Shown here in pieces: positions 9,152 through 18,212 of a stretch of DNA of 64,000 nt. The stretch is from DAITBA01 sp036824005 (lineage in GTDB: Bacteria; Pseudomonadota; Gammaproteobacteria; Burkholderiales; Rhodocyclaceae). The notes under the pieces are model-generated. The model saw nothing but the letters and a program-made list of their open reading frames with translations, had not been told where the DNA came from and ran no database searches. A program made the position numbers and the translations under genes. Within the stretch, counting starts at the first letter, position 1, and every line of letters starts with the position of its first letter. The stretch lies in NCBI GenBank assembly GCA_036824005.1, contig DAITBA010000001.1:682001-746000 (forward strand), written 5' to 3'.

Positions 9152-9826
9152 CTACGGGCGATACAGACGGTTGGACTCAATATACTCTCGAACGCAATCG
9201 GGCAGCAAATAGCGGCAGCTCCGGCCGCTCTCGAGCCCGAGCCGGATGCGCGTCGCGGCAATGCCAAGCAGCGTCATGTCGAAGGGCACGATGCGTCCTG
9301 CAGGCGATGAGCGCAGCACCTCCGGCGACTCGCACCAGCGCTGGCGGAGCTCGCTTGCCAGAGGTTCTGGCAGATCACTCTGGTGCAGGCGGAAGCCCGG
9401 GCGATTGGCGATGCCGAAGTGGGCGAGCGCGAACAGATCGCGCCAGCGGTGCCAGGTCGTGAGCCCAAGAAAGGCGTCGACTCCCAGAAGCAGCACGAGC
9501 GGACGCACGGCGCCGAGACGGGCGCGCAACCGCTCCAGCGTGACCGTCGTGTAGCTGGGCGAATCCGATTCCACTTCGGACGCGTCGACAGAGAACCCGG
9601 CGTTGTCGCCAATGGCGAGCCGCACCATGGCCAGTCGGTGCGTGCCGCGGGCGCGCGGCGCGCCGCGGTGCGGCGGCTGGCCGGCCGGAATCCAGATGAC
9701 CGAGTCGAGCCGCAGCGCCTCGCGGCCTTCCTCGGCCAGGCGCAGATGGCCGTAGTGCACCGGATCGAAGGTGCCGCCGAGGATGCCGATCGGACCGGGC
9801 GTGCCGGGCTCAACTGGCGGGGGCAT
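9152..9826 (-). CDS. nadD: Nicotinate-nucleotide adenylyltransferase
   Basis: 224 residues from ATG 9826, 17 bases inside the end of the upstream membrane-protein gene, which suggests translational coupling. The nucleotidyltransferase signature GGTFDPVHYGHLRLAEE is at residues ~17-33. The C-terminal ATRIR/LPDCVREYIESNRLY stands where ISSTxIR is normally found. NadD makes nicotinic acid adenine dinucleotide in NAD synthesis. The Pro-rich extreme N-terminus (about 10 residues) is unusual, so a slightly later start is possible. Confidence 0.93.
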   Translation of the reverse strand: MPPPVEPGTPGPIGILGGTFDPVHYGHLRLAEEGREALRLDSVIWIPAGQPPHRGAPRARGTHRLAMVRLAIGDNAGFSVDASEVESDSPSYTTVTLERLRARLGAVRPLVLLLGVDAFLGLTTWHRWRDLFALAHFGIANRPGFRLHQSDLPEPLASELRQRWCESPEVLRSSPAGRIVPFDMTLLGIAATRIRLGLESGRSCRYLLPDCVREYIESNRLYRP

Positions 9827-10619
9827 CGGCGTTGCCGTTGGCGCTGCGGCCGGTGGGCGCGGTGGCGAAGACGTCGCGGTAGCTGACGTAGAAGCTGGCG
9901 AACAGGGTCGGGACAAAGACGAACAGCAGCGGCAGGGTCAGGGCGACGACCATGATATTGAGCAGCGTACGCGACACGACGGCAACCGCGCCAAGCAGGA
10001 TGCCCGGTAGGATGGCGCTCAGCACGGCCACCCCCGCGGCATAGACGAGGAAGGCACGCCAATTCCGGAAACTTGCCACCAGGCTGAAGAACAACGACTT
10101 GCCGGCACCGCACCCGGCCCAGGCGGCGAGCAGGGGCGCGAACCAGAACGCCATCATAACCGGCACCATCAACAGCAATGCCGCCTGCAGCGCCAGAGCC
10201 ATGCTCGCATCATTGAGCGCCTCAGGCTCGGCGGGCTTGCCCGAGAGCATGGCCTTGAGCAGCACGCCGCCGTCGATCAGCATGGTCAGCGTCAGTATGC
10301 CGATCGTCGCCAGCAGGTACATTCCACCCAGGGTGATCAGAGTCGAAGCATTGCGCTGAAAGCCGGAGAACACCGTGGTGATCGGCACTGGATCGCCGCG
10401 CTCCAGGGCGCGGCATCCGTTCATGACGCCCACCGACATTGCCGGCATGCCCAGCGACGCGGCGATCCATCCGATCACGGGCACGAGATTGACCGAGACG
10501 AGAACCATCCAGTAGCTGAAGACGAGGAATGTGAGTAGCGAGGGATTCCGTCGGAATAGACGGAAGCCTTCGACGATCCAGAGCCAGCCGCGCGAGGCGG
10601 GCAGCCGTTGTGCTTGCAT
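9810..10619 (-). CDS. BPSS1780-type multi-pass membrane protein, second paralog
   Basis: 269 residues from ATG 10619. Several membrane segments are evident (around residues 28-50, 90-112, 140-160, 185-225 and 225-250). The sequence shares the family pattern with its upstream neighbour: GxxWIxEGFRLFRRNP near the start, a GCRALERGDPVPITTVFSGF segment and an FAPLLAAWAG motif. The function is unknown. The C-terminal tail after YRDVFATAP is hydrophilic. The gene is coupled to nadD by overlap. Confidence 0.8.
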   Translation of the reverse strand: MQAQRLPASRGWLWIVEGFRLFRRNPSLLTFLVFSYWMVLVSVNLVPVIGWIAASLGMPAMSVGVMNGCRALERGDPVPITTVFSGFQRNASTLITLGGMYLLATIGILTLTMLIDGGVLLKAMLSGKPAEPEALNDASMALALQAALLLMVPVMMAFWFAPLLAAWAGCGAGKSLFFSLVASFRNWRAFLVYAAGVAVLSAILPGILLGAVAVVSRTLLNIMVVALTLPLLFVFVPTLFASFYVSYRDVFATAPTGRSANGNADAPAS

Positions 10620-10660
10620 GGGAGGTCGGTCAGCGGACGGGCTTCGGGGCGAGGGTGCAG

Positions 10661-11419
10661 CTAGGCAAAGATGTCCACATAGGCCGCGTACAGCGAGCCG
10701 AGCAGGATGGGCAGCAGCACGAGCAATCCGAGCCCGAACGGCAGGGCGGCAATGAACAGCAGCACGAAGGCAATTACGCCGTAGATCAGGAACGCCGCGA
10801 TGTTCTTCAGGCAGGCGCCGAAGCTCGCCTTCATCGCTTCCAGCGGCGCCACGTTGTGGAACACGACCAAAGCCGGCGCGAACCATATCGCCATGACCAG
10901 CGGAACCGACAGCGCGAACATCACCAGCACGGCGAGCAGGAACCCGCCCGCTGCCACGCCGACACCGGGCCCGCGACCCATGATGGCACCGGTGATCGCG
11001 CCGCCGCCACCGATGAGGAAGGCGATGCCCATGATCACCACCATTCCAACCAGGTAGAACACACCCACCAGCACCAGGTTGGTGAGGCAATCCTTGAAAC
11101 CGCCGAACAGATGATCGATGCGTAGATCGCCGCCCTCCGACAGGGCCTTGCATCCGAGCAGCGGGCCGGCGGTAAATACCGGCGTCAGGACGGAGGCGGC
11201 GAGCTGGCCGATGAACGGAACCATGCTCAGGACAAAAAAGATCACCAGCATGATGACGGTGATTGCGACCCATACGCCGGGATTACGGGCGAAGATCTGC
11301 CAACCTTGCTTGAGCCACTCGATGCCGCGCCCGGCATCGACCTGCCGGCCACTGAGGTCAAAACCGCCCGCCCGGGAACCGGAACCTTCGGGAACGAGGA
11401 AAGGATTCTGTTCGACCAT
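10661..11419 (-). CDS. BPSS1780-type multi-pass membrane protein, first paralog
   Basis: 252 residues. The hydrophilic N-terminus (~40 residues, Gly/Ser/Pro-rich) is followed by IEWLKQGWQIFARNPGVW and at least five membrane segments. Shared elements with the next gene include GCKALSEGGDLRIDHLFGGF and WFAPALVVFHNV. The two genes are 41 bases apart and clearly arose by duplication. The function is unknown. It sits between thrB and nadD in the minus-strand run. Confidence 0.8.
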   Translation of the reverse strand: MVEQNPFLVPEGSGSRAGGFDLSGRQVDAGRGIEWLKQGWQIFARNPGVWVAITVIMLVIFFVLSMVPFIGQLAASVLTPVFTAGPLLGCKALSEGGDLRIDHLFGGFKDCLTNLVLVGVFYLVGMVVIMGIAFLIGGGGAITGAIMGRGPGVGVAAGGFLLAVLVMFALSVPLVMAIWFAPALVVFHNVAPLEAMKASFGACLKNIAAFLIYGVIAFVLLFIAALPFGLGLLVLLPILLGSLYAAYVDIFA

Positions 11420-11516
11420 GAGAAATCAGCGTGGGTAGGTGTAGTTGTGCCTTGTGCCTGGCATCGTAGCTGATGGCCCGGGAAGTTTCAATCGCGGCGC
11501 CGACACGAGCGCCGCC

Positions 11517-12461
11517 TCAGATCCAACGCGGTTGGCTGGCCGCAGCGATGCGCAGCCGCAGCATGTCGCGGAAGTGTTTCGGATCCTTCACCAGCACCAT
11601 CTCGCCGGGCCGCGGCAGATGTGCATCCTGAACGCGGGACAACCAGAAGCGCAGCGCTGCCGCGCGCAGCATCACCGGCCAGGCATCGTGCTCGGCGGGC
11701 GTGAAGGGGCGTACGGCGTCGTATGCGCGCAGCAGCGCGGCCACCCGTTCGTCATCGAGCGTGCCGCCTGCCTCCACGCACCAGTCATTGACCGTGACGG
11801 CAACGTCGAACAGCAGGGCGTCATTGCCGGCGAAGTAGAAATCGATGATGCCGCCGATGTGCGCGTCGTCGAACAGGACGTTGTCACGGAACAGGTCGCC
11901 ATGTACGACGCCCCGCGGAAGTGCGGCATGGCGGTACGCTGCCTGATGGCTCAGCTCGTCGGCGAGCAGCAATCGCTCGTCATCGGTCAGAAAGGGCGCG
12001 ATCTGCGCCGCCGTCGCGCGCCACCAGTTCGGCCCGCGCGGATTGTCCAAGCGCCGACCGTAGGACTGTCCGGCGAGATGCATGTCGGCGAGCATGGCGC
12101 CGATCGCGGTACACTGGTCGCGGCTCGGCTCGGTCACCGATCGGCCGGGCAGGCGGCTGACAATGACGGCGGGCTTGCCGTTGAGTGTGCCCAGCAGTTC
12201 GTTGTCGCGATCGGCGATCGGCGCCGGACAGGGAATGCCATGGCGCGCAAGATGGGCCATCAGATGGATGTAGAAGGGCAGCTCGGCGCGCGTCAGCTTC
12301 TCGAACAGCGTCAGCACGTAGCGGCCGTGGCTGGTGGTGAGGAAGAAGTTGCTGTTTTCGACGCCCGCGGCGATGCCCTGGAGCTGAACCGGTGTGCCGA
12401 TGGAATAATTCTTCAGCCAAGCCGTGAGCTGCTCCGCGCTGACAGGGGTGAAGACGGACAT
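11517..12461 (-). CDS. thrB: Homoserine kinase, aminoglycoside-phosphotransferase fold
   Basis: 314 residues, matching the proteobacterial ThrB type that belongs to the choline-kinase/APH fold rather than the GHMP type. Motifs are GVENSNFFL near residue 33, the catalytic loop VVHGDLFRDNVLF near residue 187, and the metal-binding IIDFYFAGND near residue 207. It phosphorylates homoserine for threonine synthesis. DUF2782 lies 19 bases upstream, as is common in betaproteobacteria. Confidence 0.93.
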   Translation of the reverse strand: MSVFTPVSAEQLTAWLKNYSIGTPVQLQGIAAGVENSNFFLTTSHGRYVLTLFEKLTRAELPFYIHLMAHLARHGIPCPAPIADRDNELLGTLNGKPAVIVSRLPGRSVTEPSRDQCTAIGAMLADMHLAGQSYGRRLDNPRGPNWWRATAAQIAPFLTDDERLLLADELSHQAAYRHAALPRGVVHGDLFRDNVLFDDAHIGGIIDFYFAGNDALLFDVAVTVNDWCVEAGGTLDDERVAALLRAYDAVRPFTPAEHDAWPVMLRAAALRFWLSRVQDAHLPRPGEMVLVKDPKHFRDMLRLRIAAASQPRWI

Positions 12462-12480
12462 GCCTCACGCGGGTTGCGAC

Positions 12481-12816
12481 TCAAAACTCCTTGATCACCC
12501 ACATCGGCACGCGCAGCCCGGTGTCGGTCGGCTCCTGGCGGCTGAAGGTGCCGTCACCCTTCGAATCCACAAGGTAGTAGGGCACGCCGTGGGGCGGCGT
12601 TACCTTGACCATGTAGAGCTTGCCGGCGATGCGGTATTCCTCCACCGTGTCCTCGCCGCGCTTGCGAATGGTGACCTGCGGCTCCATCGGCGTCTCGAGT
12701 AGACCGGGCGGCGCTGGCGGCGGCTCCGGGACGGGCTGGAGATCGGGCAGCCGTGGAGCTTGCGCGCTGGCAGGGAACGCGATGCTGAAGACGACTACTG
12801 CGAGTAAGCGGCGCAT
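12481..12816 (-). CDS. DUF2782 exported small protein
   Basis: 111 residues with a signal peptide (hydrophobic residues 4-17, cleavage near ASA). The Pro-rich linker is followed by the DUF2782 core: VTIRKRGEDTVEEYRIAGKLYMVKVTP and VPYYLVDSKGDGTF. The family is found beside polA and thrB in betaproteobacteria and has no known function. It lies 50 bases downstream of the LOG-family gene. Confidence 0.88.
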   Translation of the reverse strand: MRRLLAVVVFSIAFPASAQAPRLPDLQPVPEPPPAPPGLLETPMEPQVTIRKRGEDTVEEYRIAGKLYMVKVTPPHGVPYYLVDSKGDGTFSRQEPTDTGLRVPMWVIKEF

Positions 12817-12866
12817 GATGTCATGTCGGTTGGGAGACGATGCCCATTCTAGCAGAGCGACTCCGG

Positions 12867-13595
12867 CTAGAGATTCAGCAGCAGCTCGTGCTCCTCCGGC
12901 AGCGGCAGGAAGCCGCGTCGTTCGTAGTACTTGAAGATCGCCTCGACGACTTCCTCGGGCTGGTCGATGACCTGCATGAGTCCGATGTCCTCAGGCGCGA
13001 TCATCGATTCCTTGGCCAGGCTTTCGCGGAACCATTCCAGCAAACCGCGCCAGAACGGGCCGTGGACGAGGATGAGCGGAATGCGCCGGCTCTTTCCCGT
13101 CTGCACCAGTGTCAGAATCTCCATCAGCTCGTCGAGGGTGCCGAAACCGCCCGGCAGCACGACGTAGGCAGTGGCGAACTTGACGAACATGAACTTGCGG
13201 GCGAAAAAATGCTGAAAGGTCTGAGAAATGTCCTGATAGGGGTTCGTCACCTGCTCCATCGGCAACTGGATGTTGAGCCCGACGCTGGGGCTCTTGCCGA
13301 AGTAGGCACCCTTGTTGGCAGCTTCCATAACGCCTGGGCCGCCGCCCGAAATGACGCTGAAGCCGGCGTCGGAGAGCAGGCGCGCGATCTTCTCCGCCAG
13401 CGCATAGTAAGGGTGGTCCTCGCCTATGCGCGCAGAACCGAAGATGCTTACCGCTGGCGTGATGGCGTTCAGCCTTTCGGTCGCTTCGACGAATTCTGCC
13501 ATAATGCCGAACACGCGCCACGACTCGCGGGCGGTGTACGAACGCTCGGTCACGCCGGGGTCGGCGATCTGGGGAAGCTTGTCTTTCGCGATCAT
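12867..13595 (-). CDS. LOG-family (TIGR00730) Rossmann-fold protein
   Basis: 242 residues from ATG 13595. The sequence has SIFGSARIGEDHP, GGGPGVMEAANKGA near residue 85 and PGGFGTLDELMEI near residue 150, which is the PGGxGTxxE signature. Proteins of this group hydrolyse nucleoside 5'-monophosphates of the cytokinin type, though many bacterial members have unknown substrates. An alternative TTG start at 13643 has an excellent GAGGAG Shine-Dalgarno four bases upstream and would add 16 residues (PRFNIALLIDHFSP). I chose the ATG because homologs usually begin just before the KLPQ segment. Confidence 0.85.
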   Translation of the reverse strand: MIAKDKLPQIADPGVTERSYTARESWRVFGIMAEFVEATERLNAITPAVSIFGSARIGEDHPYYALAEKIARLLSDAGFSVISGGGPGVMEAANKGAYFGKSPSVGLNIQLPMEQVTNPYQDISQTFQHFFARKFMFVKFATAYVVLPGGFGTLDELMEILTLVQTGKSRRIPLILVHGPFWRGLLEWFRESLAKESMIAPEDIGLMQVIDQPEEVVEAIFKYYERRGFLPLPEEHELLLNL

Positions 13596-13829
13596 GATCG
13601 GTGAGAAGTGGTCGATGAGAAGCGCGATATTGAAGCGCGGCAATTCGCTCCTCGATTTTCGCTGTCTCGTCGCGACGCCCTAACAGGCAGTTGGGAAACG
13701 CGGAGTTCGCCCATGGCGTTCTCGCTTACGAAAATGCGCGCCGTACCCGCTTGTACTGTCCTGCATACTCGCTCATTGCGGCCTTGCAGCCAGACTCTCT
13801 CGCTGCTTGTCTCAACAGCCTGCTAACCT

Positions 13830-16574
13830 ATGCCGACGCTGCTGCTGGTCGACGGTTCGTCCTACCTTTATCGCGCCTTTCACGCCCTGCCCGATTTGCG
13901 CAACAAGTCGGGCCAGCCGACGGGCGCCATCTACGGCGTGCTCAACATGCTACGCCGGCTGGAAATCGACTACAAGGCAGATTATCGCGCCTGCGTCTTC
14001 GATGCCAAAGGCAAGACCTTCCGCGATGACTTGTATCCGGAATATAAGGCCCATCGGCCACCCATGCCTGACGATCTGGCGCAGCAGATCGAGCCGCTGC
14101 ATGCCTGCATCCAGGCGCTGGGCTGGCCGCTGCTGATGGTCGACGGCGTCGAGGCCGACGACGTCATCGGCACGCTGGCGCGCGAGGCCACCGACAAGCA
14201 AATCCACTGCGTCATCTCCACCGGCGACAAGGATCTCGCCCAACTCGTCAATCCCCATGTCAAGCTGGTGAATACCATGAGCAACGAGACGCTGGACGAG
14301 GCGGGCGTCGCGGCCAAGTTCGGCGTGCCGCCGGCGCGCATCGTCGACTATCTGGCATTGATCGGCGACAGCGTGGACAACGTGCCCGGCGTAGACAAGG
14401 TGGGGCCGAAGACGGCCGCCAAGTGGCTGCAGCAGTACGGCACTCTGGACGAGATCGTCGCCCATGCCGGCGACATGGGCGGTGCGGTGGGCGAGAATCT
14501 GCGCCGGGCGCTGGACTTCTTGCCGCTGGGGCGCAAGCTGCTGACGGTGGTGTGCGATCTGCCCCTGCCGGTGCATGTGGAAGGGCTGACGCCGCTTACC
14601 CCCGACCGGGACCGGCTGGTCGAATGGTTCTCGCGGCTGGAGTTCAAGAGCTGGCTGCGCGAGGTGCAGCAGTCGGATGCGACTGGTGAGATGGCCGAAA
14701 GCAATTGCGCCGCGGAGACGGCCGCTGAAGTGGTCGTCGAAGACACGGCCAGGCGCGAAGGGGTGCATCGCGAGGGTTATGAAACCATCCTTACCTGGGC
14801 GCAGTTCGACGACTGGCTCGTGAAGATCACGGCTGCGCCGCTCACCTCGCTCGACACTGAGACCACCAGCCTCGAGCCGATGCAGGCGCGGTTGGTGGGC
14901 ATATCCTTCGCGGTCGCGCCCGGCGAAGCGGCCTACCTGCCGCTCGTGCACCGCTACGCCGGCGCGCCGGCGCAACTGCCCTTGGACGAGGTGCTGGCTA
15001 AGCTTAAGCCCTGGTTGGAGTCCGCGCAGCATCTCAAGGTCGGCCAGAACCTGAAATACGATCGGCATGTGTTCGCCAATCACGGCATCGACGTCGCCGG
15101 CATCGCCCATGACACGCTGCTTCAGTCCTACGTGCTGGAGAGCGACAAGGGCCACGACATGGATCAGCTGGCGGCCCGGCATCTCGGCATCACCACCATC
15201 ACTTACGACGAGGTCACCGGCAAGGGTGCCGGGCGCATCGGCTTCGATCAGGTGGAGGTGCCACGCGCCAGCGACTACGCCGCCGAGGATGCCGATGTCA
15301 CGCTGCGTCTGCACTTGGCCATGTACGCACAGCTGCAGGCGCAGCCGCAGCTCGACAAACTCTATCGCGAGATCGAGCTGCCGGTGATGGCGGTGCTGTT
15401 CCGCATGGAGCGTTACGGCGTACTGCTGGATGTGGCGCTGCTCAACGCCCAGAGTCGGGAGCTGGGCGAGCGCATGCTGGAAGTGGAGCGCCAGGCCCAC
15501 AAGGTAGCGAAGCAGCCGTTCAACCTCAATTCGCCGAAGCAGATTCAGGAAATCCTGTTCGAGCGCGAAAAGTTGCCGGTGCTTAAGAAGACACCCAGCG
15601 GCGCGCCCTCGACCGACGAAGACGTGCTACAGCAACTGGCTCTCGACTATCCGCTGCCGAAGCTGATCCTCGACTATCGCACGCTGTCGAAACTGAAGAG
15701 CACCTATACCGACAAACTGCCACGCGCAGTCAATCCGGCGACAGGACGGGTGCATACCAACTTCGCCCAGGCGGTGGCGGCCACCGGCCGGCTGGCGAGC
15801 AACGATCCGAACCTGCAGAACATTCCCATCCGCACCGCCGAAGGCCGGCGCATCCGCGCCGCGTTCATCGCGCCGCCGGGCAGCCGCATCGTTTCGGCCG
15901 ACTACTCGCAGATCGAGCTGCGCATCATGGCCCACCTGTCACGGGACGCGCGCCTCCTGGACGCCTTTGCCAAAGGCGAGGACGTGCACCGCGCTACTGC
16001 CGCCGAGGTGTTCGGCGCGGCGCCCGCGGAGGTGACGAGCGAGCAGCGCCGCTATGCCAAGGTGATCAACTTCGGCCTGATCTACGGCATGTCGGCGTTC
16101 GGTCTGGCGCGCCAGCTCGGCCTGGAACGCGGTGCGGCCCAGGCCTATATCGAGCGCTATTTCGCCCGCTATCCGGGCGTGGCGCGCTACATGGAAACGA
16201 CGCGCCAGATGGCGCGCGACAAGGGCTATGTGGAAACGGTGTTCGGCCGCCGCCTGTGGGCCACCGACATCCGCTCCGGCAACCGGGGGCGCCAGCAGGG
16301 GGCGGAACGAGCGGCAATCAATGCGCCGATGCAGGGCACGGCGGCGGACCTGATCAAGCTTGCCATGATTGCCGTGCAGCGCTGGCTCGACGAGCATGGC
16401 CTGGGCAGCCGGCTGATACTGCAGGTGCATGACGAACTGGTGCTGGAGGTGCCCGACGCCGAACGGGAGCGGGTGAGTGCCGAGCTGCCGCGGCTCATGG
16501 GCCATGTCGCCGAGCTGTCGGTGCCGCTGGTGGTGGACGTCGGTGTTGGCGCCAACTGGGACGAGGCCCATTGA
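13830..16574 (+). CDS. polA: DNA polymerase I
   Basis: 914 residues with all three domains. The 5'-3' exonuclease occupies residues ~1-290 (MPTLLLVDGSSYLYRAFHAL; VEADDVIGTLA). The 3'-5' exonuclease has intact acidic residues (DTET near residue 342; YAAEDADVT near 485), so it should proofread. The polymerase has motif A DYSQIELRIMAHLS near residue 690, motif B RRYAKVINFGLIYGMSAFGL near 735, and motif C VHDELVLEVPD near 866. It acts in repair and Okazaki-fragment processing. It diverges from the LOG gene and converges on the glycan locus. Confidence 0.98.
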   Translation: MPTLLLVDGSSYLYRAFHALPDLRNKSGQPTGAIYGVLNMLRRLEIDYKADYRACVFDAKGKTFRDDLYPEYKAHRPPMPDDLAQQIEPLHACIQALGWPLLMVDGVEADDVIGTLAREATDKQIHCVISTGDKDLAQLVNPHVKLVNTMSNETLDEAGVAAKFGVPPARIVDYLALIGDSVDNVPGVDKVGPKTAAKWLQQYGTLDEIVAHAGDMGGAVGENLRRALDFLPLGRKLLTVVCDLPLPVHVEGLTPLTPDRDRLVEWFSRLEFKSWLREVQQSDATGEMAESNCAAETAAEVVVEDTARREGVHREGYETILTWAQFDDWLVKITAAPLTSLDTETTSLEPMQARLVGISFAVAPGEAAYLPLVHRYAGAPAQLPLDEVLAKLKPWLESAQHLKVGQNLKYDRHVFANHGIDVAGIAHDTLLQSYVLESDKGHDMDQLAARHLGITTITYDEVTGKGAGRIGFDQVEVPRASDYAAEDADVTLRLHLAMYAQLQAQPQLDKLYREIELPVMAVLFRMERYGVLLDVALLNAQSRELGERMLEVERQAHKVAKQPFNLNSPKQIQEILFEREKLPVLKKTPSGAPSTDEDVLQQLALDYPLPKLILDYRTLSKLKSTYTDKLPRAVNPATGRVHTNFAQAVAATGRLASNDPNLQNIPIRTAEGRRIRAAFIAPPGSRIVSADYSQIELRIMAHLSRDARLLDAFAKGEDVHRATAAEVFGAAPAEVTSEQRRYAKVINFGLIYGMSAFGLARQLGLERGAAQAYIERYFARYPGVARYMETTRQMARDKGYVETVFGRRLWATDIRSGNRGRQQGAERAAINAPMQGTAADLIKLAMIAVQRWLDEHGLGSRLILQVHDELVLEVPDAERERVSAELPRLMGHVAELSVPLVVDVGVGANWDEAH

Positions 16575-16587
16575 CCTTTGCGGCGGC

Positions 16588-16977
16588 TCACCGATCGCCG
16601 AGATCGCCCGACAGTTGCCGCAGCCAGACGACAAAGTCCAGCTCCTCTAGCTTCAGTTCCTGCCACCACTTTCCCCGCACCGCTAGCTCGACCAGAATGC
16701 GCGGCGTGGCGAGGCCGAGATCCTTGACTTTGACGTAGTGCCCGATCGCCCCGTCGATGCGAAATGCAGGTGTTACCGCGCCGCGCATGGGTGGATGTTC
16801 GAGGAGATAGCTGCTCAGCGTACGCGCCCATGCGATGACTTCTTGGTTGTCGAGCTCGATCTCCCCCATGACTCCCTGCGGACCACGTACCGTCAGCACC
16901 AGCGAAGTGTTCAGACGCGTCGCGGTGATGCGTATCCCCGCTTGGCCGGCGATGGTGAGGCCCGCATCCTGGCTCAT
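16588..16977 (-). CDS. Protein of unknown function at the end of the glycan operon
   Basis: 129 residues with no signal peptide or membrane segment. I do not recognise the family. The sequence alternates short hydrophobic strands (RITATRLNTSLVLTVRGPQ; RILVELAVRGKWW) and ends in a helix rich in Leu, Trp and acidic residues. Its ATG overlaps the stop codon of the ligase-like gene (ATGA, 16974-16977), so it is the last gene of that operon and probably translated with it. Confidence 0.65.
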   Translation of the reverse strand: MSQDAGLTIAGQAGIRITATRLNTSLVLTVRGPQGVMGEIELDNQEVIAWARTLSSYLLEHPPMRGAVTPAFRIDGAIGHYVKVKDLGLATPRILVELAVRGKWWQELKLEELDFVVWLRQLSGDLGDR

Positions 16978-18212
16978 GACGGCGTGGCGCGCACGTGCGC
17001 CCTACGCTGGGCGATGACGCCAACGAGCATGCCGGCGATGGCCCAGAAAGCAATGACAATGGCGTAGTCCATGAAGTCGTCGGTGGCGTTCTTGAGCACC
17101 ATGGCCGTCACCAGGGCGATGCCGGCGCGGCCGAACGTGGCTGTGCGACTGTCGCCGAGTGCGCGCCCATAGTAGCGGGTCAGGACGACCAGCAGGACGA
17201 CGTACAGCGCCAAGCCGACGATACCGACCTGAAGCAGGATGTTCAACACCAGATTGTGGGCATGGGGAAAAACATTCTGCCTTACCGTCGGGGGCAGGGC
17301 TGCCCCGTACGCCGCCGCCGGTACCTCCTTGCCGAAACCCGTACCCAGCAGCGGCCGTTCGCTCACCTGGGCCGCCCACGCCGGCCAGCCGGCAATGCGC
17401 CAGTCTTGGTTTACCGATGCCATGACATCGGCAGAAGCCGCGACGCCTGTAACCACGCGCTGCTGCAGGGTGAAGACGAGCATCCCGGTCATGACTGCAC
17501 CGGCGATCGCGATGATCAACGCCGGGCGCCATCGGCTGCGCGCCGATGCATCGCGTCGTCGCGCCAGCACGAATGCCAGTGTGGTGCCGAAAAGCGTGAT
17601 CCAGAACATGCGATTCGGGGCCGCTGCACCTATGGCGAGCGTCACGCCGATCAGCGCGAGCGCTGCCACGTGCCATACGCGATCCGAGTGCAGCAGCATC
17701 AGCCAGAGCGGGAACGCCAGCGCAACAAATGTGGTAGCGACACCCACCCCGGGGTGATAACGGAACATGCCGTGCTGATAGTCCGCGCTCACCAGTGCGA
17801 ACGGACGCCCCACCAGGTATGCGGCCAGAGCCATGAGGCCCAGGCCGGCAATGCCGAAAGCGATCGCGAGGCTTGCGGCCTTGAGGTGCGGCAGATCGCT
17901 GACCAGCCGCACTGCGCCGAAGAACACGACCACGGGAAGCACCAGTTCATAGACGCCGCTGCGCAGCGTCAGTTCCGGCGTGACCGACCAGAGCGCGGAC
18001 GCGAGCCCGAAGCCGAGCCAGGCAAGCCACCAGAGGAACAATGGTCTCGTCCGGGGATCGGGGTTCGGGCGTACGGTGATCGCCGCGATGCCCAGGGCGC
18101 AGCACAGTACAGTGCGCAGCGCCTGCACATGCCCGAGCGGCAGGATTGCCAGCAGGGCAAGCAGCGGCGCGAGCAGCAACCACCGTTGCATTGCCGGCGG
18201 CGTAGCATTCAT
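16974..18212 (-). CDS. O-antigen ligase-like multi-pass membrane protein
   Basis: 412 residues with about 11-12 hydrophobic segments. The Wzy/WaaL-type signature region is HPGVGVATTFVALAFPLWL, and a large periplasmic loop holds RIAGWPAWAAQVSERPLLGTGFGKE and the FPHAHNLVLNILLQVGIVG motif with conserved His. Such proteins ligate undecaprenyl-linked glycans to lipid A-core, or polymerise O-units. Which of the two applies cannot be decided here. The ATGA overlap with the upstream glycosyltransferase gene (18209-18212) places it in the glycan operon. Confidence 0.82.
   Translation of the reverse strand: MNATPPAMQRWLLLAPLLALLAILPLGHVQALRTVLCCALGIAAITVRPNPDPRTRPLFLWWLAWLGFGLASALWSVTPELTLRSGVYELVLPVVVFFGAVRLVSDLPHLKAASLAIAFGIAGLGLMALAAYLVGRPFALVSADYQHGMFRYHPGVGVATTFVALAFPLWLMLLHSDRVWHVAALALIGVTLAIGAAAPNRMFWITLFGTTLAFVLARRRDASARSRWRPALIIAIAGAVMTGMLVFTLQQRVVTGVAASADVMASVNQDWRIAGWPAWAAQVSERPLLGTGFGKEVPAAAYGAALPPTVRQNVFPHAHNLVLNILLQVGIVGLALYVVLLVVLTRYYGRALGDSRTATFGRAGIALVTAMVLKNATDDFMDYAIVIAFWAIAGMLVGVIAQRRAHVRATPS

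Noticed and set aside
13950..15500. 516-residue frame antisense to polA
   Set aside because: It is a shadow of the polymerase gene with low-complexity His/Gln/Arg content and no domain.
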